64,000 bases of DNA from Saccharothrix saharensis (GTDB lineage Bacteria; Actinomycetota; Actinomycetes; Mycobacteriales; Pseudonocardiaceae). The notes below the pieces were generated by a model that made no database searches, had not been told where the DNA came from, and was given only the letters and a program-made list of their open reading frames with translations. The position numbers and the translations under genes are program-made. Position 1 is the stretch's first letter, and every line of letters begins with the position of its first letter. This document shows, in pieces, positions 50,987 through 59,222 of the stretch. The stretch is from positions 6,707,386 through 6,771,385 of the forward strand of contig NZ_VFPP01000001.1 in NCBI RefSeq assembly GCF_006716745.1, written 5' to 3'.

Positions 50987-51157
50987 GTCGGCAATATAGC
51001 CAGATCGGCATATACGCTGTCAACGGCGGTGCGTATCCCGGCCACACCCACCCATCACACGTTAGGATGACCGCGGCGCCTCGACCCCAGTGCAGCCCTC
51101 TCCACGCGTGGCACGACCGCGCGGACGTTCTCCGCTCGACGCTTCGAGGAGCCCTCC

Positions 51158-52291
51158 ATGCCGCGCACGTTCACCGGCTCGCCCGTCCGCGACCTGCTCG
51201 CCCTGACCTCCCGGCCCGAGGTCATCTCGTTCGCGGGCGGCCTGCCCGCGCCCGAGCTGTTCGACGCCGACCACCTGCGCGAGGCCTACGCGCGAGCCGT
51301 GTCCCGCCGGTCGTTGCAGTACGCGCCCACCGAGGGCGACCTGGACCTGCGCGGGCTGGTCGCCGACCGGCTGACCCGCCGCGGCCTGCCGACCGCGGCC
51401 GGGGACCTGCTCGTCACCTCCGGCTCGCAGCAGGCGCTGACGCTGGTCGTGACCGCGCTGCTGGAGCCCGGCGCGGTGGTCGCCGTCGAGGAGCCGACCT
51501 ACCTGGCCGCGCTGCAGTGCTTCCAGCTCGCCGGCGCGCGGGTCGTGCCCGTCGCGGGCGACGAGCACGGCATGGACCCGGCGGCGCTGGCGGAGGTGGT
51601 CGAGCGGGAGCGGCCCGAGCTGCTGTACCTGGTGCCGACGTTCGCCAACCCGACCGGCCGGACGTTGAGCGCCGCGCGGCGGGCGGAGATCGCCGCGCTC
51701 GCCGACCGGCACGGCCTGTGGGTGGTCGAGGACGACCCGTACAGCGAGTTGCGCTACCGGGGCGAGCCGGTGCCGTCGTTGGCCTCGATGAGCGACCGGG
51801 TGCTGTACGCGGGCAGCTTCTCCAAGGTCGGCGCGCCGGGCATGCGGTTGGGCTGGCTGCGCGCGCCCGCGTCCATCATGCGCACGCTGGTGATCGTGAA
51901 GCAGGCGGCGGACCTGCACACGTCCACCGTCGACCAGGCCGCGGCGGCGGTGTACCTGGAGGCGAACGACCTGGACGAGCACATCCGCGGTCTGTGCGCG
52001 GCCTACCGGGGCCGGCGGGACGCGATGATCGCCGCGCTGCCGTCGACGGTGCCCGCCGGGACGCGGTGGAGCGACCCGGACGGCGGGATGTTCGTGTGGG
52101 TGACGCTGCCCGGCGGGGTGGACACCTCGGAGCTGATCACGGCGGCGTTGGCGCGTGACGTGGCGTTCGTGCCCGGCGCGCCGTTCTACGCGACCACGCC
52201 GGACCGGTCGGCGTTGCGGCTGTCGTTCACCACCAACACGGTCGACGAGATCGCCGAGGGCATGCGGCGGCTGGCGGCCGTGCTGCGGTAG
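51158..52291 (+). CDS. PLP-dependent aminotransferase, class I/II
   Basis: A 377-residue fold-type I aminotransferase of the MocR/2-aminoadipate group but without an N-terminal regulator domain. Seen: VISFAGGLPAPELFD, LVTSGSQQALTLVVTALLEPGAVVAVEEPTYLAAL, LVPTFANPTGRTLS, VVEDDPYSELRYRG and the PLP-binding Lys in YAGSFSKVGAPGMRLGW. The closest known enzymes are 2-aminoadipate/LysN-type transaminases. The start ATG 51158 has AGGAG nearby. The amino donor cannot be told. Confidence 0.93.
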   Translation: MPRTFTGSPVRDLLALTSRPEVISFAGGLPAPELFDADHLREAYARAVSRRSLQYAPTEGDLDLRGLVADRLTRRGLPTAAGDLLVTSGSQQALTLVVTALLEPGAVVAVEEPTYLAALQCFQLAGARVVPVAGDEHGMDPAALAEVVERERPELLYLVPTFANPTGRTLSAARRAEIAALADRHGLWVVEDDPYSELRYRGEPVPSLASMSDRVLYAGSFSKVGAPGMRLGWLRAPASIMRTLVIVKQAADLHTSTVDQAAAAVYLEANDLDEHIRGLCAAYRGRRDAMIAALPSTVPAGTRWSDPDGGMFVWVTLPGGVDTSELITAALARDVAFVPGAPFYATTPDRSALRLSFTTNTVDEIAEGMRRLAAVLR

Positions 52292-52335
52292 GCGCACGGT
52301 GGCGGTGCCGGCGGTGTGGGAGGCGGGAACGCCAC

Positions 52336-52509
52336 GTGAGCTTCACGTGCTGCGCCCGGCCGGGGCACGACACGCCGGTCGCGGTGATCGCGCGCGAGAC
52401 GCACCCGTCCGCCGGGGCGGTGCGCAACCACCTGGCCGCGGCCGTGGCGGAGCTCGGCGTGCCCGGCCGCTCGGAGGTCCGCCTGACCGCGGACGACCAA
52501 GGGTGGCTC
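52336..52509 (+). pseudogene. Remnant of a LuxR-type response regulator C-terminus
   Basis: TPVAVIARETHPSAGAVRNHLAAAVAELGVPGRSEVRLTADDQGWL matches the final helix-turn-helix of NarL/DesR response regulators (typically EIA...L..S.GTVRN.LS.A..KLG.R.R.EAVR...). Only the DNA-binding end is left; the receiver and start are gone and the end has drifted. It lies between the aminotransferase and RNase H genes. Confidence 0.55.
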
Positions 52510-52528
52510 CGACCCCGGTCCTCGGTCC

Positions 52529-53014
52529 TCACGCCTGTTCCGCGTCGTGGACGACGTCCGCCCGCAGCTCCGACTCCATCGCCGCCCGGACGCCGCGAAC
52601 CGCCAGCCGGTCCGCGCGTTCGTTCTCCGGGTGCCCGGCGTGCCCCTTCACCCAGTGCCACTCCACCTGGTGGGGCGTGGCGGCGGCGTCGAGGCGCTGC
52701 CACAGGTCGACGTTCTTGACCGGCTGCCGGCCCGCGGTCAGCCAGCCGTTGGCCTTCCACTTGGCCATCCACGACAGCACGCCGTTGCGGACGTACGTGC
52801 TGTCGGTGTAGATCCGCACCGCGGACGGCCGCTTGAGCGTCTCCAGCGCGCGGATCGGGGCCATCAGCTCCATGCGGTTGTTGGTGGTGGCGGTCGACTC
52901 GCCGCCGAACAGGTCGCGCTCGTGCGCCCCGTACCGCAGCACCGCGCCCCACCCTCCCGGTCCGGGGTTCCCACTGCACGCGCCGTCGGTGTAGATCTCC
53001 ACCACCTGCTCCAT
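52529..53014 (-). CDS. rnhA: Ribonuclease HI
   Basis: A 161-residue ribonuclease HI, which cuts the RNA strand of RNA-DNA hybrids. All catalytic acids are seen: Asp in [20 protein letters not shown], Glu in [13 protein letters not shown], Asp in [18 protein letters not shown] and the last in [12 protein letters not shown], with the handle region [19 protein letters not shown] 53014 is the conserved start ([11 protein letters not shown]); an extension upstream has no support. It is divergent from a methyltransferase gene. Confidence 0.95.
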   Translation of the reverse strand: MEQVVEIYTDGACSGNPGPGGWGAVLRYGAHERDLFGGESTATTNNRMELMAPIRALETLKRPSAVRIYTDSTYVRNGVLSWMAKWKANGWLTAGRQPVKNVDLWQRLDAAATPHQVEWHWVKGHAGHPENERADRLAVRGVRAAMESELRADVVHDAEQA

Positions 53015-53103
53015 GCCGGGAAGATACCCACCGGTCCGGTGACGGATTTCGGCCGTGAGCGCAATCGCTGTCGCCGGTTCGGGGCCCCGGGCACCCTGGG
53101 GCC

Positions 53104-53892
53104 ATGGCACTGGGATTCCGGGGTGACGTCGCCGACTACTACCACCGCTACCGGCGCGGCTACCCGCCGGAGGCGCTCGACGTGGTGGTGGACGTGTTCG
53201 GGCTGACCCCGGACGACGTGGCGGTGGACCTCGGCTGCGGCACGGGCCAGGTGACCGTCCCGCTCGCGACCCGGGTCCGCGCCGTGGTCGGCGTCGACCC
53301 GGAGCCGGACATGCTCGCGCACGGTCGGCGTGCCGCCGCGGAGCGCGGGGTGGCGAACGTGTCGTGGGTCGTCGGGACGGACGCGGACGTGCCCGCGTTG
53401 CGCGCCGCGCTCGGCGACGGGTCGGTCGGCGCGGTGACGATCGGCCAGGCGTTGCACTGGATGCGGCACGACGACCTGTTCCGCGAGGCGTCCTCGCTGG
53501 TCAGGCCGGGTGGCGGGGTGGCGGTGCTGACCAACGGCACGCCGTTGTGGCTCCAGGACGCGGACTGGTCGCGGGCGTTGCGCGCGTTCCTGGAGGAGTG
53601 GCTGGGCGCACCGGCCGGCGGGGCGTGCGGCACCGACGAGGAGAGCCGGTCGCGCTACCGCCGGAGCCTGGCGGACGCCGGGTTCCGGGTCGACGTGCAC
53701 GGCGTCGACTACACCGACACGCTGGACGTCGAGTCGGTCGTGGGCGGTGTCCTGTCGGCCCTGCCCGCCGACCGGCTCCCCGCGGACCGCCCCACCTTCG
53801 CCGACCGGATCCGCCGCGCCCTCGAGCCGCACGCGCCGTTCACCGAGCACGTCCACGTCACCGTGCTGACCGGCACCGGACCCACCGCCTGA
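53104..53892 (+). CDS. SAM-dependent methyltransferase
   Basis: A 262-residue class I methyltransferase: [21 protein letters not shown] at the start, motif [36 protein letters not shown] and a later [18 protein letters not shown], which matches the ubiquinone/menaquinone-type and trans-aconitate methyltransferase groups. [17 protein letters not shown] carries the post-motif strand. The substrate is unknown. Confidence 0.9.
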   Translation: MALGFRGDVADYYHRYRRGYPPEALDVVVDVFGLTPDDVAVDLGCGTGQVTVPLATRVRAVVGVDPEPDMLAHGRRAAAERGVANVSWVVGTDADVPALRAALGDGSVGAVTIGQALHWMRHDDLFREASSLVRPGGGVAVLTNGTPLWLQDADWSRALRAFLEEWLGAPAGGACGTDEESRSRYRRSLADAGFRVDVHGVDYTDTLDVESVVGGVLSALPADRLPADRPTFADRIRRALEPHAPFTEHVHVTVLTGTGPTA

Positions 53893-53988
53893 CCCACGAC
53901 CGGCCCGGGCCGGTGCGGGACCGGCGGCCGGCGTGGACCCGGCCCCGAAATCCGTTCGGGCGCCGGCCGACCCGCTGGGTTCCCGGGG

Positions 53989-54264
53989 GTGGAGGTCTAC
54001 ATCCTGTGGCACGTGCGGCACGCCCGGAACCTCGACGGCTCGGTCGAGCACGTCGACGGGACCGGCGAGCTGCGGTGGGACGAGGAAGACGGCGACGACC
54101 TGAAGATCCCGGGCGTCTACTCGACCGGGGCCCGCGCCCGCGAACGGATCGAGCGGGCCAGGACGACACCGGGCTTCGCCGACGAGCCGGACTGCTTCAC
54201 GGTCGTCCGGCACGTGGTCGACGAGGACGCGTGGACCGAGGGCTTCGTGACGGTCGTCGGCTGA
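53989..54264 (+). CDS. Small hypothetical protein (DUF7336-like)
   Basis: A 91-residue protein beginning VEVYILWHVRHARNLDGSVEH, followed by acidic stretches (LRWDEEDGDDLKIPGVYST) and DEDAWTEGFVTVV at the end. The VYxLWHxxH opening resembles short proteins named DUF7336, but I am not certain. It lies next to a diverged MBL remnant. Function unknown. Confidence 0.65.
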   Translation: MEVYILWHVRHARNLDGSVEHVDGTGELRWDEEDGDDLKIPGVYSTGARARERIERARTTPGFADEPDCFTVVRHVVDEDAWTEGFVTVVG

Positions 54265-54357
54265 TCACGGGTCTCCGGTCCCACCCAGCCGCCGGACGTC
54301 GCCCACCGGGTGAGGCGCTGGTGCCGGCAGCGTCGGGTGTCGGCACCGGCGCCGTGC

Positions 54358-54548
54358 TCACCAGCCGCGCTCGCGCCACTCGGACAGGTGTGGACGTTCA
54401 CTCCCCAGAGTGGTGTCGTCCCCGTGACCCGGGTACACCCGGGTGTCGTCCGGCAGTTCGGCGAAGATCCGCGCCTCCACGTCGTCGATCAAGGAACTGA
54501 ACGTGTCGGGCGACGTGGTCCCGCCCACCCCTCCCGGGAACAGCGGGA
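54358..54548 (-). pseudogene. Second, diverged 3' end of the MBL hydrolase gene
   Basis: The minus strand encodes the last ~61 codons of an MBL-fold hydrolase, from LFPGGVGGTTSPDTFSSLID to HLSEWRERGW and a stop. Compared with the intact gene at 57232-57909, 44 of the 61 residues agree by eye, so it is a homologous but not recent copy. The rest of the gene is missing. It marks one boundary of the inserted segment ending at 57235. Confidence 0.75.
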
Positions 54549-54630
54549 TTCTCCGCGAACAGTCGTTCTGGTCGGTGTCAGCGCCACCACTGCCGGCAAG
54601 CGGTTCGGCAGAGTAAGGCCCAGGTGTGGC

Positions 54631-54669
54631 GCGTTTTGCCCATTAGGAAGACCGCGTTTTGTCGGTTAG
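54631..54669. promoter_or_regulatory. Direct repeat and promoter of the DUF4143 ATPase gene
   Basis: GCGTTTTGCCCATTAG (54631-54646) and GCGTTTTGTCGGTTAG (54654-54669) are 16-bp repeats 23 bp apart, about two helical turns. TTAGGA and TAGAGT (54667-54672) are 18 bp apart and the latter is six bases before GTG 54679, so the message is likely leaderless. The repeats overlap the promoter and are a likely operator. Confidence 0.5.
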
Positions 54670-54678
54670 AGTCGCCCT

Positions 54679-55944
54679 GTGAGTGCTCTCGTACAGCGCA
54701 ACGCAGCGGCAAGGGTGACCGAGCTACTAGCTTCGTTCCGCGTGGTCCTCCTCGGCGGCGCGCGGCAGACCGGGAAGACGACGCTGGCGCGCGAGTTGCT
54801 CGACCTGCCTGGCCACGCGTGGTTCAGCTTCGACGACGAGGCCGTGCTCGCCCGTGCGGAGGACGATCCGGTCGGTTTCGTGGACGCCTTGCCGCGACCG
54901 GCGGCGGTTGACGAGTTCCAGCGTGCCGGCCGCGGTTTCCTGCTCGCGGTGAAGCAGGCGGCCGACCGCGACCGCGCGCGAGGTCAACTGCTGTTGACCG
55001 GGTCGACCAACTACCTGGCCGACAAGGGCCTCTCGGAGACCTTGGCAGGCCGCGCCGGCAGGCTGCTGCTCTGGCCGTTGTCGATGGGGGAGCGGCTGGG
55101 AGTGCGGGAGACCTTCCTGGACCTGCTGTTCGAGTCGACCCGGTGGCCGGGTCGGTTCGAGCCGTTGCCGCGTGCGGAGTTGATCAGCACGTTGTTGGAG
55201 GGCGGGTACCCCGAGATCGTCACCGAAGGGCTTGCCGGACGTCAGCGCCGGAACTGGTTCGAGGCGTACGTGCACGACGTCGTGTCGAGAGAGGCGCTTC
55301 GCCCGATCGCCGAGGTCCGGTTGGAGGCCGAGCTGCGGAAGCTGCTGCGTCTACTGGCCGCTCGCACCGGTCAGGAGCTGGTTGTCGCCGGAGTTGCCGG
55401 CGACGCCGAGGTCGGCCGTGAGACCGCGTCGAACTACGTAACCCTGCTGGAGGCTCTCCACCTGGTGACCTTGCTGCCCGCGTGGTCAACCAACATCACG
55501 AACAGGGCGAAGCGTCGCCCGAAGGTCGTTGTCGTGGACACGGGTCTCGCGGCGGATCTCTGCGGTCTCGGCGAGCAGGCGTTCTCACTGACCGCCAATG
55601 GGACTGCGGCAGGTGCGCTGTTCGAGACGTTCGTGATCACCGAGGTCTTCAAGCAGGCCACGTGGAGCGAGCGGAGCGTGGACCTGTCGTACTTCCGTGA
55701 CCGTGACGGGGCCGAGGTGGACCTCATCGTGGAGGACCGCAGGTCTGGTGAGCTGGCTGGCTTGGAAATCAAGCTGACCAGCACGCCGACTGCTCGGCAT
55801 GCCAAGCACCTGGTGATGTTGCGGGACAAGTTGGGGAGCCGGTTCACGACAGGTCTGGTAATCCACGCCGGATCGCAAGTGCTGCCGCTGGGCGACCGGA
55901 TCTGGGCCGTTCCGGTCTCTGCCCTGTGGCGGTCGGACGTCTGA
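54679..55944 (+). CDS. AAA ATPase with DUF4143 domain
   Basis: A 421-residue ATPase of the type found scattered in genomes with DUF4143. Walker A is LLGGARQTGKTTLA; Walker B is in LPRPAAVDEFQRA; QLLLTGSTNYLAD follows as the sensor region. From residue ~200 the DUF4143 domain runs with SREALRPIAEVRLEAELRKLLRLLA, NYVTLLEALHLV and the C-terminal DLSYFRDRDGAEVDLIVED, which resembles a PD-(D/E)XK nuclease-like core. Its role is unknown, and it can travel with mobile and defence genes. Codon use is less GC3-biased than its neighbours. Confidence 0.9.
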   Translation: MSALVQRNAAARVTELLASFRVVLLGGARQTGKTTLARELLDLPGHAWFSFDDEAVLARAEDDPVGFVDALPRPAAVDEFQRAGRGFLLAVKQAADRDRARGQLLLTGSTNYLADKGLSETLAGRAGRLLLWPLSMGERLGVRETFLDLLFESTRWPGRFEPLPRAELISTLLEGGYPEIVTEGLAGRQRRNWFEAYVHDVVSREALRPIAEVRLEAELRKLLRLLAARTGQELVVAGVAGDAEVGRETASNYVTLLEALHLVTLLPAWSTNITNRAKRRPKVVVVDTGLAADLCGLGEQAFSLTANGTAAGALFETFVITEVFKQATWSERSVDLSYFRDRDGAEVDLIVEDRRSGELAGLEIKLTSTPTARHAKHLVMLRDKLGSRFTTGLVIHAGSQVLPLGDRIWAVPVSALWRSDV

Positions 55945-55950
55945 CCGCCT

Positions 55951-55986
55951 GGTCGACCCGTCGTGCCCGCACCCGACGGGTCGACC
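55951..55986. terminator. Bidirectional terminator
   Basis: GGTCGACCCGTCG (55951-55963) pairs perfectly with CGACGGGTCGACC (55974-55986). It sits between the convergent DUF4143 and RAMA/CBS genes. Confidence 0.75.
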
Positions 55987-56043
55987 GGGAACCTAGCGGC
56001 ATCAACAATATTTTGACAGTGATCTCGGCGGTTGTTGCTGCGG

Positions 56044-57235
56044 TCAGATGGGCATATTGAGTCGTATCATGCGCAAGAGGTTGCGGAGTATGTCGACAGT
56101 GTTCGACGGGATATCTTCCGGATTGAAGTGCATAATGTCGTTGCGGATGTCCCGGATTATTTCCAGGCGTTTGCAGAAGAGGGTCCGATCCAGCTTGGTG
56201 TTCAACCGGGTCCATGCATCCGGGTTCTGCAGGGTGCGTTCGTAATCGCCCATTGTCAATTGGTCGAACGACTTGATATCGCGAGATCCCGAAGGGTCGC
56301 ACAAGGTCACGACATCCGAAAGAGGGACATGACTGCTCACCACGTGGCGCAGTAGTCGGTCCAGTTCTCCGATCAGGAAGAAGGGTGTTGCCATGTCGCC
56401 GTAGGCGTGCGCAAGGTCGGCCGCCGTCACGATGCCGCTGACTTCGTTCAACTCGTTGCGAACGAAGACGAATCCTGCGCTTTGCAGAACACCCAGAACG
56501 TCCACGAGTTCCTGGTTGTAGGAGATCTCCGGGGCGTCGATGATGCAATCTCGCAGTGTTGCGCTCGGATTGATGTGCCGTGCGACGGCAATCGACTTCC
56601 AGGTGACTGCCCCGGACAGGTTGCGCTTGTTGGGAGACATGACGGCCAACTGGGAGAAGTCGTCGATCTGCATCAGCGTGATCGCCTGCTCGATGGTGCT
56701 CTCCCGCGTCACGGCGATGACCCCGCCAAGCGCGGACGGCAGGTTGCCGACCTTGAGTCAATGTCCGTAGCCCTTGACTCGTGAGGTCCTTCTCGATACG
56801 TCGGGTGATGCGGGTTCCGCGGCTCCGCGCGTTCCAGTGCCTGAGCAGTTCGCGGACCGTGACCGAGACCTCCTCGCCTTCTCCCAGCTGTTCTCTGACT
56901 TCGCTGAGGTACTGGTGTGGCGTGTCTGGGTGGGCGGTGCCCGTCGTGGTGTCACGCAGTTCGTTGCGCAGAGACGCCAAGGTCCGGTTTGCGTCGGTGC
57001 GCCACACGATCCAACCATTGATCTGTGTTCCGGTGACTGCTCTCGCGGCGTCCGACGGGGTGTCGTACTCGGCGCCACCCGTCAGGACGATGCGCCCTTC
57101 TGGCGAGACCGTGGCGACGTGCTCTTCGCCTGCTCTCGGTCGGGCGAACCGCAACCGGTCACCCGCGCGGATCAGTTCGGCACCGAGGAGATCGCGGACG
57201 CTCTCGCGGCGGTGTTCCGGAATCTGTGAGCTCAC
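56044..57235 (-). pseudogene. RAMA-CBS-HEPN-like protein gene, split by a frameshift
   Basis: GTG 57235 opens a RAMA-like domain (modified-DNA reader of restriction systems): LLGAELIRAGDRLRFARPRA, TVSPEGRIVLTGGAEYDTPS, INGWIVWRTDANRTLASLRN. Near 56750 the frame breaks, and the next frame gives two CBS repeats (VGNLPSALGG, IEQAITLMQIDDFSQLAVMS, VLQSAGFVFVRNELNEVSGI) and a C-terminal helical part with LEIIRDIRNDIMHFNPED, where R-N-D-I-M-H fits the HEPN R-x4-H motif. The linker expected between RAMA and CBS seems deleted, which explains the shift. GTG 56712 could start the second half separately. The RAMA start overlaps the MBL stop (GTGA). Codons are less GC3-rich. Confidence 0.7.
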
Positions 57236-57909
57236 CAACCGCGTCCCCTCCACTCGTCAAGCTTGGGACGCTCCGCTCCGAGCGTGGAGTCATCCCCGTG
57301 ACCGGGGTAGAACCAGGTGTCGTCCGGCAGCACGTCGAAGATCCGCGACTTCACGTCGTTGAACAGGGACGTGAAGTCCTCCGGCGACGTAGTCCGTCCC
57401 ACCCCACCGGGGAACAGCGAGTCCCCGGTGAACAGGTGGGGGTGGCCGGCCGGGTCGCGGTACAGCAGGGCGATCGAGCCGGGGGTGTGGCCGCGCAGGT
57501 GGATCACCGTCAGGGGGACTTCGCCGACGTGCACCGTGTCACCGTGCCCGACCAGGACGTCCGGCGGGATCGGCAGGACCTCGGCGTCCGCGGCGTGCGC
57601 GATGGTGTTCGAGCCGTTCGCGCCCGCGACCGCGCCGAGAGCCCCCCAGTGGTCCTGGTGGCGGTGGGTGGTCACCACGGTCTTCAGCCTCGGCCGGTCC
57701 ACCGAGTGGCCGACCACGTCCGACAGCCGTTCGGGGTCGGCCGCCGCGTCGATCAGCAGACCCTCGTTCGTCGCACGGCAGACCAGCAGGTACGCGTTGT
57801 TGTCCATCGGTCCCACCGAGACCTTCGTGATGGTCAGCGCGTCGAGGGTGCGCCGTGCCGCAGGGCCGCCCGGCGATACATGACCCGTGTAGTCCTCTAG
57901 TACGTCCAC
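57232..57909 (-). CDS. MBL-fold hydrolase (glyoxalase II-like)
   Basis: A ~225-residue metallo-beta-lactamase-fold hydrolase. The metal-binding motif is VVTTHRHQDHWGALG (H-x-H-x-D-H), with the further ligands in VIHLRGHTPGS, HLFTGDSLFPGG (Asp) and FYPGHGDDSTLG (His). It resembles Rv1637c of M. tuberculosis, which also lies just before uvrA. GTG 57909 (VDVLEDYTGHV) is preferred over GTG 57936 because a promoter-like TACGGT lies between them. The stop overlaps the start of the RAMA gene. The same 3' end, diverged, reappears at 54358. Confidence 0.88.
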   Translation of the reverse strand: MDVLEDYTGHVSPGGPAARRTLDALTITKVSVGPMDNNAYLLVCRATNEGLLIDAAADPERLSDVVGHSVDRPRLKTVVTTHRHQDHWGALGAVAGANGSNTIAHAADAEVLPIPPDVLVGHGDTVHVGEVPLTVIHLRGHTPGSIALLYRDPAGHPHLFTGDSLFPGGVGRTTSPEDFTSLFNDVKSRIFDVLPDDTWFYPGHGDDSTLGAERPKLDEWRGRGW

Positions 57910-58037
57910 AATGGCCGACCGTATCCGACCGGACACCCTTCAAGTCGCCCGCAGGTCGACCCCCTAGGGTTGGCTACCGGCCCGTAACGCCTCACCGCCG
58001 CTCGTCCGATGTCACCTGATTAGGGTTCTTCCACCTC

Positions 58038-59222
58038 GTGCCTACCAAACGCCGGATCAACTGGGACGTCCTGCGCCTCCTCGCCGTGCTGTGCGTGCTC
58101 CTCCAGCACGCCACCCGCGTCGGACCCGCCAACCACCCGGAACTCGACCGGCCGCACTTCGTCTTCGGCCTGGAGTTCGGCGCCAGCACCCTGGTGGTGA
58201 TCTCCGCCTTCTTCGCCTGCGTCTCCCTGTCCAAGGGCGAACCGGCCCGCTTCCTGCGCAACCGCCTCGCCCGCCTGCTGCCGCCCTACCTGGTGGCGGT
58301 CCTGGGCACCTACGCCGTCCTGCGTCACCTCGCGCCGGACGGCTGGAGCGAGCTCACCTCGCGCGACCTGCTCGTGAACGTCCTCATGCTGCAGAGCTGG
58401 TTCCCCGACGCACGCCTGGTCGACGCCTCCCACTGGACGCTCCCGATCCAGGTCACGGGCTTCCTCGCGGGCGCACTGCTCGCCTCACGCCTCCGCGGCC
58501 GCTCGGTGAAGGCGCTGCTGTGGACCCTCGTGGTCGTGCCCGTGGTCGTCAAGGACTGGGCGATCCCCCAAGGCCTGTTCAACACCCTCTACAACGGCGT
58601 CGGCGCGCCTCGCGCCCAGCTGTTCGCCATCGGCATCGCCATCTGGCTCTGGTCCAGGGGCCGGCTCGGCGACCGGCACCTGTTCGCCCTGCTCACGACC
58701 GCCCTGCTGGCCCAGGCCTGGCACACCGCGGACCTGCCGTCGACGGTCGGGTTCGGCGTCCTGCTGATCGCCGTGTGCGCCGCGGCGGGCGGCCGGGACT
58801 GGGACGTCGCCCCCGTCCGCCTGCTCTCCCGGCCCATCCGGTGGCTCGCGGGCATCTCCTACGGCGTCTACCTGGTCCACCAGGAACTCGGCTACCTGGT
58901 GATGGCCCGGGTCGCACCCCACGGCGGACCGTGGCTCGAGCTGGCGGCCTTCACCGGCTCGGCCATCGTCCTCGGCTGGCTGCTCACCGCGTTCGTCGAA
59001 CGCCCGGCGCACCGCGCCCTCACGGCCAGCCGGCCGACCGTGGCCGGCCTGCTGCTCACCGCCCGCCTGCACGCGGCTCAGAGCCACCTGGGCAGCGTCG
59101 GCGCCGTCCCGTTCAGCCGGGCACCGCTGTGGCGGCCGGTCAACCACCCCAGCACGTCGGCCGCCGCGCCGCTCACCGCGGGCGACGTGGCGCTGTCCGC
59201 GGTCAGCCCCCAACTGCGCTGA
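58038..59222 (+). CDS. Acyltransferase family 3 membrane protein
   Basis: A 394-residue acyltransferase-3 protein with about ten membrane helices. The first part is NWDVLRLLAVLCVLLQHATR, with the conserved His-x3-Arg-like region, then FLRNRLARLLPPYLVAVLGTYAV and ISYGVYLVHQELGYLVMARV near the end. Family members acetylate sugars or surface lipids. A TAGGGT hexamer lies upstream of GTG 58038. The last ~48 codons overlap the convergent isomerase-like gene by 145 bp and look like antisense of it, so the original stop may have been lost. Confidence 0.88.
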   Translation: MPTKRRINWDVLRLLAVLCVLLQHATRVGPANHPELDRPHFVFGLEFGASTLVVISAFFACVSLSKGEPARFLRNRLARLLPPYLVAVLGTYAVLRHLAPDGWSELTSRDLLVNVLMLQSWFPDARLVDASHWTLPIQVTGFLAGALLASRLRGRSVKALLWTLVVVPVVVKDWAIPQGLFNTLYNGVGAPRAQLFAIGIAIWLWSRGRLGDRHLFALLTTALLAQAWHTADLPSTVGFGVLLIAVCAAAGGRDWDVAPVRLLSRPIRWLAGISYGVYLVHQELGYLVMARVAPHGGPWLELAAFTGSAIVLGWLLTAFVERPAHRALTASRPTVAGLLLTARLHAAQSHLGSVGAVPFSRAPLWRPVNHPSTSAAAPLTAGDVALSAVSPQLR

